A stretch of 10,927 nucleotides of DNA from JACTUA01 sp964551875 (GCA_964551875.1 CAZKEV010000058.1:1-10927), one strand, 5' to 3'. Numbered from the stretch's first letter, positions 1-6,985 are shown. Translations and numbers: made by a program. Notes: generated by a model from the letters alone, not told the origin.

Positions 1-1054
1 CCTGGGCCTTCTCCAGGGCGGCGAGGGTCTTGTTGATGTTCTCCTGGAGGTTGGAGACCTCGTTCTCCTCCTTCCCGACCTTGAGGCGGGCAGAGAGGTC
101 CCGGGTCATCCCGATCCTCTTCACATCGGTGGAGAGCCGGGAGATGGGGGAGAGGATGGAGCTGTCGAGGAGGTAGAGGAAGACGATCGCAAAGATGAGG
201 ACGAGGATGATGTACGAGAGGGTGAAGTAGTCCAGGGTCGCCTGGCCCTGGGCATAGATCTGCCTGGGGAGCTTGGTCTTGATGATGAGGATGGGGGTGC
301 TGTAGAGGTCCGTTATCTGGGCATAGCCGGCGATGGTCGTCGGGCTGTCAGGCTGGATGAAGATGGACCTGTTCCCGTCAAGCTCGACCTGGGCCGCCCG
401 GACATCGGCCGGGCTCCCGGGCTCGCTCCTCCGGTACATCACGACCTGCTGGTTCGTGAGCTGCCCGATCCGCTGGATCTCGTTCTCGTCAAGGAACCGC
501 CCGACGATGAGGGTCCCACGGCTCACCCCGTCGTAGTTCTTCGTGGTGATGGGAGCAGAGGCGACCATCACCGGCCCCTCGGAGAGCATCAGGAACCCGC
601 TCAGGCTGCTGTTGGTCCGGGAAAAGGACCTGAGGACCTGGTTCCCCATCACCATCCCCGCGATGTTTCCGGGGAGGGGCTCCTCCTGGCTGGAGGCCAG
701 GTCGAAGGCCTTTGCGTAGAAGATCCCCCCGGAGGTGTTCAGGAAGACCATGAAGTTGAGCCTGCCACTCGTGAAGGTCTCGGGCCCGAAGTTCTTCTCG
801 ATGTACTTGAGGTTCCCGTCCTTCAGGAAGGTGTAGGTGTCATCCCTCGGGGCCCAGGCCCTCACCACGGTGTCAAGGGAGGTGAGATCCTCTGAAAGCA
901 GGTTCATGAACCGGTTCATGTTCTGCTGGGTATTCCTTTCTTCGAGCGAGACGAAGGCCCCGAGCACGATCCCGTGGGTGATGGCATAGAAGGCGATGAG
1001 GGTACAGGTGAGGGTGACACCGACGATGATCAGGAGTTTTCTGCGGAGATCCAT
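1..1054 (-). CDS. CHASE4-HAMP membrane sensor protein, N-terminal part (partial)
   Basis: My translation of the minus strand gives 351 codons from an ATG, running off the left edge without a stop. Residues about 8-34 form a first membrane helix. Residues 35-275 are an extracytoplasmic sensor domain resembling CHASE4: it has the acidic/aromatic stretch WAPRDDTYTFLKDG followed by a MVFLNTSGGIFYA strand. Residues about 276-296 form a second helix, and 297-351 fit a HAMP linker (LSPISRL, then an E-rich turn and heptads). In this family the HAMP is normally followed by PAS and histidine kinase modules, or sometimes a methyl-accepting domain; that part lies outside the window, so the output is unknown. 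A weak AGGT ribosome site lies 6 bases before the ATG. It is divergent from khtT. The CHASE4-HAMP call is firm to moderate; the kinase identity is inference. Confidence 0.8.
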   Translation of the reverse strand, partial: MDLRRKLLIIVGVTLTCTLIAFYAITHGIVLGAFVSLEERNTQQNMNRFMNLLSEDLTSLDTVVRAWAPRDDTYTFLKDGNLKYIEKNFGPETFTSGRLNFMVFLNTSGGIFYAKAFDLASSQEEPLPGNIAGMVMGNQVLRSFSRTNSSLSGFLMLSEGPVMVASAPITTKNYDGVSRGTLIVGRFLDENEIQRIGQLTNQQVVMYRRSEPGSPADVRAAQVELDGNRSIFIQPDSPTTIAGYAQITDLYSTPILIIKTKLPRQIYAQGQATLDYFTLSYIILVLIFAIVFLYLLDSSILSPISRLSTDVKRIGMTRDLSARLKVGKEENEVSNLQENINKTLAALEKAQ

Positions 1055-1094
1055 TTCTGTACCTGACGCCCTGGAGAGAGGAGGGGCCTGCTTT

Positions 1095-1120
1095 AACTTA
1101 TTTATCATTTTTTATAAGTT
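1095..1120. promoter_or_regulatory. AT-rich inverted repeat with TATA-like boxes between sensor gene and khtT
   Basis: AACTTAT (1095-1101) and ATAAGTT (1114-1120) form perfect 7-base inverted arms around a 12-base AT-rich spacer. Read on the minus strand, ACTTATAAA (1119-1111) is a good archaeal TATA box for the sensor gene, predicting a start near 1090. Read on the plus strand, TTTATAAGT could serve khtT with a leader of about 120 bases. The symmetry may be an operator or simply two outward-facing TATA elements. Confidence 0.5.
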
Positions 1121-1191
1121 CCCAATAATACTTCTCCCTCAGGGCCCCTCCACCCCTCCCCCATCCGGAGACCTCCCGAAGGCTTCCTGGG

Positions 1192-1218
1192 ACCCGGGAT
1201 GCGCGGGTGCGGTTTTTT
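1192..1218 (+). terminator. Hairpin plus T6 tract in the khtT upstream region
   Basis: ACCCG (1192-1196) pairs with CGGGT (1204-1208) around a 7-base loop, followed by T6 at 1213-1218. The form is that of an intrinsic terminator or attenuator on the plus strand, yet no plus-strand gene ends here. It could act only on transcripts from a promoter near 1111. A similar element follows khtU. Confidence 0.3.
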
Positions 1219-1235
1219 CCTGCCAGAGAGAAGGA

Positions 1236-1243
1236 TTTTATCT
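1236..1243 (+). promoter_or_regulatory. TATA box of khtT
   Basis: TTTTATCT is centred about 26 bases before the khtT ATG at 1265. The predicted transcription start therefore falls at or next to the start codon, and no Shine-Dalgarno-like sequence precedes it. This suggests a leaderless khtTU mRNA. Confidence 0.5.
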
Positions 1244-1264
1244 CTTTTTTCCCCATATTCCTCT

Positions 1265-1750
1265 ATGGGTGTCAGATGCATCGAGCTCCCCGGGATCGGG
1301 ACAAAATACGAACTGGAGACAGAGAAAGGGGACAGGGTCGCCATCATCTTCATGGGTTCGCGCAAGTTCCAGCTCTATATCCTTGAGAAGGGGAAGGGCT
1401 CCCCCTCCGCGGCCGAGCTCACCGCCGCAGAGGCGAGGAGGCTGGGGAGCCTCCTCTCGGGGGCCATCATCGAGGCCGAGAAGGAGGCGGTCGAGATCGC
1501 GTTCTCCGCCCTCTCGGACCTCCGGATCCGGGTCCACACCTATGTCATCAAGAAGCACCTTGCAGGGAGATCCATAGCCGAGCTCCAGGTGCGGACGAAG
1601 ACCGGTGCAACGGTCGTCGCCGTCTCCCGGAAGGGGACGAACATCATCAACCCACTGCCCTCCTTCACCTTCGAGGACGGGGACATCGTGGTCGCCATCG
1701 GGGACACCGACCAGCTGGAAGAGTTCGAGCGCCAGATCCTGGGGAACTGA
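1265..1750 (+). CDS. khtT: KhtT-like regulatory subunit of potassium/proton antiporter
   Basis: A 161-residue soluble protein. The N-terminus (residues 7-40, ELPGIGTKYELETEKGD) matches the characteristic KhtT start, and residues about 78-160 form a TrkA_C/RCK_C domain (AGRSIAELQVR, FEDGDIVVAIGD). In Bacillus KhtTU the RCK_C subunit gates the CPA2 antiporter in response to ligands such as cyclic di-AMP and to pH; the same role is inferred here. I chose ATG 1265 because family similarity begins there and a TATA box sits about 26 bases upstream. The in-frame ATG at 1199 would add 22 unconserved residues encoded by the T-rich promoter region. The stop overlaps the khtU start by one base (TGATG), so the two are translationally coupled. 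High confidence in the family; ligand unknown. Confidence 0.9.
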   Translation: MGVRCIELPGIGTKYELETEKGDRVAIIFMGSRKFQLYILEKGKGSPSAAELTAAEARRLGSLLSGAIIEAEKEAVEIAFSALSDLRIRVHTYVIKKHLAGRSIAELQVRTKTGATVVAVSRKGTNIINPLPSFTFEDGDIVVAIGDTDQLEEFERQILGN

Positions 1751-2892
1751 TGGAAGAGATCGCCCTCGCCCTCTTCATCTGCCTCATCCTCGCCCTTGTC
1801 TCGAAGCGGTACTCCCTCCCGCCCATCCCATTCTACATCATCGCCGGGATATCGATCGGGAAGAGCGGCCTTGCCATCGTCCCTGCTGATACCTACTCCC
1901 AGTACCTCTCCTCCCTCGGCCTCATCTTCCTCCTCTTCTACGTCGGATTGGAGATGCGCCCGAAGTCCCTCCGGGAACGGGGGCGCACCATCCTCCTCTC
2001 AGGCGTCATCGACCTGAACGTGAACCTCCTCATCGGCTTTGCCGCTGCCCTCCTCCTGGGGTTCCGGCCCCTCGAGTCCTTTATCCTGGCATCTGCCTTC
2101 TACATCAGCAGCTCTGCGATGGCCATCGCATCCCTCGTCGAGAACCGGAGGCTCATCCTCCCCGAGGCCGAGACCATCGTCTGGATGATGGTCTTTGAGG
2201 ACGTGCTCCTCATCCTCCTCATCTCCCTCTTCTCCGCCCAGGCGGAAAAACCCCTCACCTTTATCATCCTCACCGTCGCCGTGCTTGCCGCCACCATCCT
2301 GATCGTCAGGGTTCTCCAGCGCCCCATCAAGGCCGTCCTCATGCGGACCGATGACCTCCCGTCGCTCCTCACCTTCACCGCGGTCATCTCCTCCACCTAC
2401 CTCGCGAAGCTCCTGAAGATCCCCGATGCCCTCGTGGCCATCATCCTCGGCTCCTCCCTCGCAGCGACGAGCGGGGCCGCCCTCGACAGGCTCTCCCAGC
2501 CCTTCCGGGAGGTCTTCCTCGTCCTCTTCTTCGTCTTCTTCGGGATCACCATCGACTTCTCGGGAGGGTTCTCCCCCGTCGTCGCATCGGTCCTCTGCAT
2601 CCTTGCTATCGGGTCCAAGATGCTATCGGGAGTCCTCGTCGGGTGGGGCCTCCATGGCTCGGTCCTCTCCGGTATCGAGATCGGCGCAAATACCCTCGGC
2701 AGGGGGGAGTTCTCCATCGCCCTTGCCGCCATCTTCGGCTCGGCAACCATCTCCGCGACAGTTGCCATCCTCGTGGTCTCGACCTCCCTCGTCGGGTCCT
2801 TCGCCGCACGGTACAGCGAGGGGCTGAAGGAATGGATTGGGAGGGCGAGGAGGGGAGCATTCCTTCCTGTCGCGGGAGGCCAGGCAGAGTGA
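1750..2892 (+). CDS. khtU: KhtU/KefB-like CPA2 cation:proton antiporter, membrane subunit
   Basis: A 380-residue polytopic membrane protein with about 12-13 hydrophobic helices, the usual length of a transport core without a C-terminal RCK/TrkA-N domain. The typical CPA2 features are present: FLLFYVGLEMRPKSL in the third helix (about 60-74), an acidic pair in a helix (E150-D151 in MVFEDVLLILL), which is the likely ion/proton-binding site, and VFFGITIDF near the cytoplasmic end of a later helix. The regulatory domain is supplied separately by the overlapping khtT product. Expected role: potassium (or other monovalent cation) efflux in exchange for protons at the cytoplasmic membrane, for pH and osmotic control or electrophile defence. 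The ATG at 1750 shares its A with the khtT stop. Ion specificity cannot be read from sequence. Confidence 0.9.
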   Translation: MEEIALALFICLILALVSKRYSLPPIPFYIIAGISIGKSGLAIVPADTYSQYLSSLGLIFLLFYVGLEMRPKSLRERGRTILLSGVIDLNVNLLIGFAAALLLGFRPLESFILASAFYISSSAMAIASLVENRRLILPEAETIVWMMVFEDVLLILLISLFSAQAEKPLTFIILTVAVLAATILIVRVLQRPIKAVLMRTDDLPSLLTFTAVISSTYLAKLLKIPDALVAIILGSSLAATSGAALDRLSQPFREVFLVLFFVFFGITIDFSGGFSPVVASVLCILAIGSKMLSGVLVGWGLHGSVLSGIEIGANTLGRGEFSIALAAIFGSATISATVAILVVSTSLVGSFAARYSEGLKEWIGRARRGAFLPVAGGQAE

Positions 2893-2908
2893 CGGGAGAA
2901 CACCGGCA

Positions 2909-2941
2909 TCCCGGGTACCGCGGGAGCGGGAAACCTTTTTT
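2909..2941 (+). terminator. Hairpin plus T6 tract after khtU
   Basis: TCCCG (2909-2913) pairs with CGGGA (2921-2925) over a 7-base loop. T6 follows at 2936-2941. It lies 17 bases past the khtU stop and is a plausible full or partial terminator between khtTU and wrbA. I see no clear TATA box for wrbA in 2893-2992, so read-through is possible. Confidence 0.4.
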
Positions 2942-2992
2942 CATCCCTGCACGATACACACTTCCAGAACTCTCATTACATGGGTGGTTGTC

Positions 2993-3637
2993 ATGAAAAT
3001 TCTCGTTGTCTATTACTCCATGTTCGGCCATATCCACCGGCTCGCGGAGGCGGTGGCTGCAGGGGCCGCGGGGGTCGACGGCGTCTCCGTGGACCTGCGG
3101 AGGGTCCCCGAGACCCTCCCCCAGGAGGTCCTGGAGAAGACAGGGGCACTGAAGGCACAGAGGGCCTTCTCCCATGTCCCGATCTGCTCCAGAAATGACC
3201 TGGGGAACTACGATGCCATCGTCTTCGGGACCCCGACGCGTTACGGGAACATGTGCGGCCAGATGCGCCAGTTCCTGGATGCCACCGGATCCCTCTGGGT
3301 CCAGGGGGCCCTCGCGGGGAAGGTGGGCTCGGTCTTTACCTCATCGGCGACCCAGCACGGGGGGCAGGAGTCCACCATCCTCTCCTTTCACACGACCCTC
3401 CTCCACCACGGGATGATCATCCTCGGTCTCCCCTACCTCTTCGCCGGCCAGAGCCGGACGGACGAGATCACCGGCTGCTCCCCCTACGGGGCGTCCACCA
3501 TCGCGGGCCAGGGAGGAGACCGGTGGCCGACCGAGAACGAACTGGCTGGTGCCAGGTTCCAGGGGAAGTACGTTGCCCTCGTCTCATCGAAGATCACGCC
3601 CCACCGGGATGCCATCATCGCCACCCTCACCCGGTGA
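2993..3637 (+). CDS. wrbA: NAD(P)H:quinone oxidoreductase, WrbA family
   Basis: A 214-residue flavodoxin-fold protein of normal WrbA length (about 200). Diagnostic segments are the FMN-phosphate loop YYSMFGHIHRLAEA (7-20), GTPTRYGNMCGQMRQFLD (79-96), TSSATQHGGQE (116-126), HTTLLHHGM (133-141) and ENELAGARFQGKYVA near the C-terminus. The family binds FMN as a tetramer and reduces quinones by two electrons with NAD(P)H, avoiding semiquinones; in archaea it is linked to redox-stress tolerance. The start at 2993 is supported by GGTGG (2983-2987) five bases upstream and by WrbA beginning at MKILVVYYS. The open frame extends back to 2837 but only with low-complexity sequence overlapping khtU. It lies 100 bases after khtU on the same strand, a placement like that of KefF/KefG beside Kef antiporters. 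Confidence 0.93.
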   Translation: MKILVVYYSMFGHIHRLAEAVAAGAAGVDGVSVDLRRVPETLPQEVLEKTGALKAQRAFSHVPICSRNDLGNYDAIVFGTPTRYGNMCGQMRQFLDATGSLWVQGALAGKVGSVFTSSATQHGGQESTILSFHTTLLHHGMIILGLPYLFAGQSRTDEITGCSPYGASTIAGQGGDRWPTENELAGARFQGKYVALVSSKITPHRDAIIATLTR

Positions 3638-4310
3638 TCCCGCCTCCCCCGAAGGCGCGGCCGGGCTGGAGGTCAGGGAAAGGGAGGTCCGCCACCCGAC
3701 CATCCAGGTGCTCCCCTCAGGAAAGGTGAGGGTCACCGTCCCGCCGGGAACCCCTGTCCATCCCCTCATCGAGAGGAACTCTGCCTGGATCGAGAGGAAG
3801 AAAGGGGAGATAGAAGAGATCTCCCGGGACAGGACAGAACAGGAGGGGAGGATACTCCTCGAAGGGAGATTCTATCGCCTGGAAGCCGGCCCCTCATGCG
3901 GGATAGAGGAGGGGGAGGGGGTGGTCAGCTATACCTCTCCGAGGGACCTCAAGCTCTTCCTGAAGGATCGGCTCAGGGACGACCTCCTCCCCAGGCTGGA
4001 GGCGCAGGCGGGACGGATGCAGGTCCAGATAGCGGGGATGACCGTCCGAGAGCAGCGGAGCCGGTGGGCGAGCTGTTCCCCCGGGGGGAGGATCAGTGTG
4101 AACCTCCGGGTCCTGGCGCTCCCCCCGAATATCCGCGACTACCTGGTGGTCCACGAACTCTCCCACCTCCTGGAACCGAACCATTCACGGAGATACTGGA
4201 AGAGGGTCGGTGCATTCTTCCCCGAGTACCGGTATGCCGAAGAGGAGCTGAAGAAGTACTGGATCCTCGTCGAGAGGGACGGTATCTGGGAAGTGCTGAA
4301 GAGAGTGTAG
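3609..4310 (+). CDS. YgjP/DUF45-type zinc metallopeptidase
   Basis: A 233-residue protein with the gluzincin motif HELSH (182-186) and a third candidate ligand H192 in LEPNHSRRYW. This is preceded by the family block REQRSRWASCSPGGRISVNLRVLALPP (about 147-173) and the N-terminal beta segment VRHPTIQVLPSGKVRVTVPP (27-46). This is the SprT-like YgjP family (DUF45), cytoplasmic, with poorly defined substrates. The start is uncertain: ATG 3609 overlaps wrbA by 29 bases, has no visible ribosome site and adds about 20 Ser/Pro/Gly-rich residues that do not look conserved. A GTGA overlap at the wrbA stop (GTG 3634) would be the more natural coupled start but is one frame off. Family call firm, N-terminus doubtful. 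Confidence 0.85.
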   Translation: MPSSPPSPGDPASPEGAAGLEVREREVRHPTIQVLPSGKVRVTVPPGTPVHPLIERNSAWIERKKGEIEEISRDRTEQEGRILLEGRFYRLEAGPSCGIEEGEGVVSYTSPRDLKLFLKDRLRDDLLPRLEAQAGRMQVQIAGMTVREQRSRWASCSPGGRISVNLRVLALPPNIRDYLVVHELSHLLEPNHSRRYWKRVGAFFPEYRYAEEELKKYWILVERDGIWEVLKRV

Positions 4311-4606
4311 AAAGAGGAGGGAGGAGAGGAAGGGGAGGGTTCCTTTAATCCTTTTTCGAGACTCGACATATTATCTTGGAGGTGCCCGGGAGGGGCAGGA
4401 AAAGAGGGAACGGGGGAGGAGAAGGGGTTCCTTTAATCCTTCTTCGAGACTCGACATATTATCTTGGAGGTGCCCGGGAGGGGCAGGAAAAGAGGGAACG
4501 GGGGAGGAGAAGGGGTTCCTTTAATCCTTCTTCGAGACTCGACATTATCTGGGAGTGCTCGGGAATGTGAGGAGACGAGAGCAAGGGAGAGGAGAGGGAG
4601 GTCCCC
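4311..4606. repeat. 88-bp tandem repeat array with relic copies of the HEAT gene 3' end
   Basis: Units begin at 4340, 4428 and 4516. Units 1 and 2 are 88 bases each and differ by a single T/C substitution by my reading. Unit 3 is diverged and 86 bases long. A further partial purine-rich unit abuts the ygjP-like stop (4311-4339). Position 4602 onward, the end of the minus-strand HEAT gene, is itself the fourth alignable start. On the minus strand each unit contains TCGAAGAAGGATTAA, a near copy of the gene's own TCGAAGAAAGATTAA end (codons for SKKD and stop); relic stops lie at 4345-4347, 4433-4435 and 4521-4523, the real one at 4607-4609. The rest of each unit is pyrimidine-rich on the minus strand, as in a 3' untranslated region. 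The three complete units also hold the palindrome TCGAGACTCGA. No open frame here is credible. Confidence 0.9.
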
Positions 4607-6892
4607 TTAATCTTTCTTCGAGATGGTCCGTTCCAGGGACTCGCGGACCGCCCGCTGGATGGACTCGTCCTCGTCCTTGAGGGCCTGGATGAGCGGCTCG
4701 ACGGCACGGCCGTCCCCGATATCCCCGAGGGCCACGGCGGCGCCCTTCTTCACGCCCTTGTCCCGGTCCTTCATTGCCGCGATCAGGGGCTCGACCGCAC
4801 GGCGATCGCCGATCTTGCCCAGGGTCCAGGTTGCCACATACCGGACCCCGGCATCTTCGCTCGAGAGAGCCTCGATGAGGGATTCGACCGCGGGCTCGCC
4901 GATGTGCACGAGCACGTCCGCAGCGCCCATGCGGACGAAGACGCTCTCGTCCTTCAGGACGTCGATGAGAGGGGCGATCGCCCGCTCGTCGCTCATGGCC
5001 GAGAGGGCCCCGGTCACGTTCTCCCGGAGCTCCGGGTTCTTCAGGGTCCCGATGAGGGGGGCGAGGGCCCGTATGTCCCGGATCTTCCCGAGGGCCACCA
5101 CCGCCTCCCGCTGCACCTCGAGGTCTTCATCCGAGAGGAGCTCCACGAGGGGGCTCACCGCATACGGTTCCCCGATCCTCCCCAGGGCGATGGTCGCCTC
5201 CTTCCGCACGCCGGCTGAGTTGTCGCCGAGAGCCCTGATGAGGGGCTCCACCGCACGGCGGTCCCCGAACCTCCCGAGCACCCGGGCCGCGGACCGCCGG
5301 ACCGGCTCATGGGAGTCGGCAAGGGCAGCGATGAGCGGCTCGACCGCTGGCTCGCCGATCTCGAAGAGGACCTCCTCGACGTCTGTCCTGAAGATCTCGC
5401 CCTCCCGCCTGAGGGCATCGATGAGGGTCGGGACCGAGAGCTCCCCGGCCATGGCGAGGACCCAGGCAGCGCTTGCCTTCATCTCCTCGTCGTCCTCCGA
5501 GAGGGTCTGGATGAGGGGCTTGATGGCAGGTTTCCCGATCCCCGCAAGGGCCCGGGCACCTTCCCTCCGGATCCCGCTGCCACCGGACCTCATGGTCTCG
5601 ATGATGGGTTCCACCGCGCGGCCGTCACCTATCCTCCCGAGGGCCTCCACCGCGTAGCCCTTCACCCAGGGATCTTCGGCAGCGAGGGCTTTCAGGAGCG
5701 CAGGGACCGCAGCCCGGTCGCCGATCTTCCCCAGGGACTCCGCGGCCATGCACCTGAGGAATCTATCCTCCCCGTCAAGGGACTCCATGAGGGCCTCGAC
5801 GGCGCCCGGGTCCCCGAGCCTCCCGAGGACCGAGGCGGCCTGCCTCCGCACATAGCGGTCCTCGTCCGAGAGCGCGTTGGAAAGGGCCGGGACCGAGGCC
5901 TCGCCGAGCTTCTCCAGCTCGTTCCAGGACCCCTTCGAGATGAGGAAGTATGCCCGCTCCTCGTCCGAGAGGGGGCTCCAGCCGAAGGTGGAGAGCACCC
6001 TGATGATCTCCTTCTGGGCTGCCCAGTGGGCCTTCTTCAGCACCTCGACCAGGGCATCCACGGACCGCTCGTCTCCGATATCCTCGAGGACCTTTGCCAC
6101 CTGCCGCTGCACATCCCAGTCCTCCTCCTGGAGTGCCCGGATGAGGGGCTCGACGGCAGGGGCCTTGATGGTGACCAGGATCCGCTGCGCCTCCTTCCTG
6201 ATGGCCCAGTCCTCGTCCCTCAGTGCCCGGATGAGGGCCTCGACCGCCCGGTCCTTCATCACCGCAAGGGTGTTCGCCGCCCGCTCGCGGACATCGTCGT
6301 AATCGCTCTTGAGGGCCTGGATGAGCGAGTCGAGCGCGGGGGTGCCGATGGTCCCGAGGGCGATGGTGGCATAGCACCGGACATAGGTGTCGATATCCCG
6401 GAGGGCATCGATGAGGGGCGAGAGGGCACGTTCATCCCCCATCTTTCCCAGGGCGCGGGCAGCCTCGCCCCGGACGTCCTCGTCCCGGTCCTTGAGCGCC
6501 CCGATGATGGGCGCCACTGCCTGGAGATCCCCGATCTCGCCGAGCGCCCGGGCTGATGCACCCCTGACCCGCGCATTCTCATCCTTCAGGGCCCGGACGA
6601 GGTGATCAACCGCGAGGGGATCCCCGATCCTCCCCAAGGCCTCGGCAGCCTCGGCCCGGACGAGCTTGTGCCTGTCCTTGAGGGCCCGGATCAGGTGGTC
6701 AACGGCCTTCGGGTCACGCATCTCCCCGAGGGCACGGGCCGCCTGGGATCGCACCATCTCGTCCTTGTCATTAAGGGCCCGGATCAGGTGGTCAACCGCC
6801 TTTGGGTCACGCATCTCGGCCTGGGGAACGGCCGGGGCCCGGGGACCCTTCTCGCCCATTCTGGAAGCTTCCTTTTCTCTCCTGGACTTCAT
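4607..6892 (-). CDS. HEAT-repeat (PBS-lyase type) solenoid protein, 23 repeats
   Basis: A 761-residue protein. After 28 charged residues there are 23 consecutive 29-31-residue HEAT repeats of the form DxxAVxPLIxALxDxDxxVRxxAAxALGxIG, broken once at about 305-330 by the insert DEERAYFLISKGSWNELEKLG, a segment often seen in archaeal and cyanobacterial HEAT proteins, and ended by SKKD. There is no signal peptide, membrane helix or enzymatic domain, so it is probably a cytoplasmic protein-binding scaffold. Phycobilin-lyase relatives share the repeat, but nothing suggests lyase activity in a methanogen. ATG 6892 has a GGAG four bases upstream (6900-6897); the internal ATG at residue 12 is less well placed. 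Repeats 1 and 2 are nearly identical in DNA over their first half, a sign of recent repeat gain. It converges with the metallopeptidase gene and diverges from the integrase. Binding partner unknown. Confidence 0.93.
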   Translation of the reverse strand: MKSRREKEASRMGEKGPRAPAVPQAEMRDPKAVDHLIRALNDKDEMVRSQAARALGEMRDPKAVDHLIRALKDRHKLVRAEAAEALGRIGDPLAVDHLVRALKDENARVRGASARALGEIGDLQAVAPIIGALKDRDEDVRGEAARALGKMGDERALSPLIDALRDIDTYVRCYATIALGTIGTPALDSLIQALKSDYDDVRERAANTLAVMKDRAVEALIRALRDEDWAIRKEAQRILVTIKAPAVEPLIRALQEEDWDVQRQVAKVLEDIGDERSVDALVEVLKKAHWAAQKEIIRVLSTFGWSPLSDEERAYFLISKGSWNELEKLGEASVPALSNALSDEDRYVRRQAASVLGRLGDPGAVEALMESLDGEDRFLRCMAAESLGKIGDRAAVPALLKALAAEDPWVKGYAVEALGRIGDGRAVEPIIETMRSGGSGIRREGARALAGIGKPAIKPLIQTLSEDDEEMKASAAWVLAMAGELSVPTLIDALRREGEIFRTDVEEVLFEIGEPAVEPLIAALADSHEPVRRSAARVLGRFGDRRAVEPLIRALGDNSAGVRKEATIALGRIGEPYAVSPLVELLSDEDLEVQREAVVALGKIRDIRALAPLIGTLKNPELRENVTGALSAMSDERAIAPLIDVLKDESVFVRMGAADVLVHIGEPAVESLIEALSSEDAGVRYVATWTLGKIGDRRAVEPLIAAMKDRDKGVKKGAAVALGDIGDGRAVEPLIQALKDEDESIQRAVRESLERTISKKD
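6682..6817 (-). repeat. Recent 93-bp duplication within the HEAT gene 5' end
   Basis: Two 43-base blocks at 6682-6724 and 6775-6817, 93 bases apart, differ at only two positions by my reading. They encode RDPKAVDHLIRAL of HEAT repeats 1 and 2. The spacing equals one 31-residue repeat, which fits an in-frame unit duplication. Confidence 0.8.
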
Positions 6893-6975
6893 CGAACTCC
6901 TCTCCTGTCTCTTTATGGCACGAAAGAGCCGGATTCACTCTCCCTGCGAGAGCTTCTCTTCCTCATTCGTTTGGT

Positions 6976-6985
6976 ACAATTTATG
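6976..6985 (-). promoter_or_regulatory. Candidate TATA box of the HEAT-repeat gene
   Basis: On the minus strand this reads CATAAATTGT in an AT-rich patch. A start about 25 bases downstream would give a leader of roughly 60 bases ending in the GGAG at 6900-6897. The leader also contains a small CTCTC/GAGAG hairpin (6938-6952). Confidence 0.35.

Noticed and set aside
1199..1264. N-terminal extension of KhtT by 22 residues.
   Set aside because: It would place the TATA box inside the gene, and KhtT family proteins start near the ELPGIG motif.
2837..2992. N-terminal extension of WrbA.
   Set aside because: WrbA similarity starts at 2993 with GGTGG before it; the extension overlaps khtU and the hairpin/T tract.
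4376..4570. A 64-residue open frame on the plus strand spanning the tandem repeats, beginning after a GGAGGTG-like sequence.
   Set aside because: It is a translation of the repeat units, starts at TTG and shows no protein-like composition. It exists only because the array lacks stops in that frame.
4311..4606. CRISPR array.
   Set aside because: Units are contiguous with no unique spacers and are too long; no cas gene is present.
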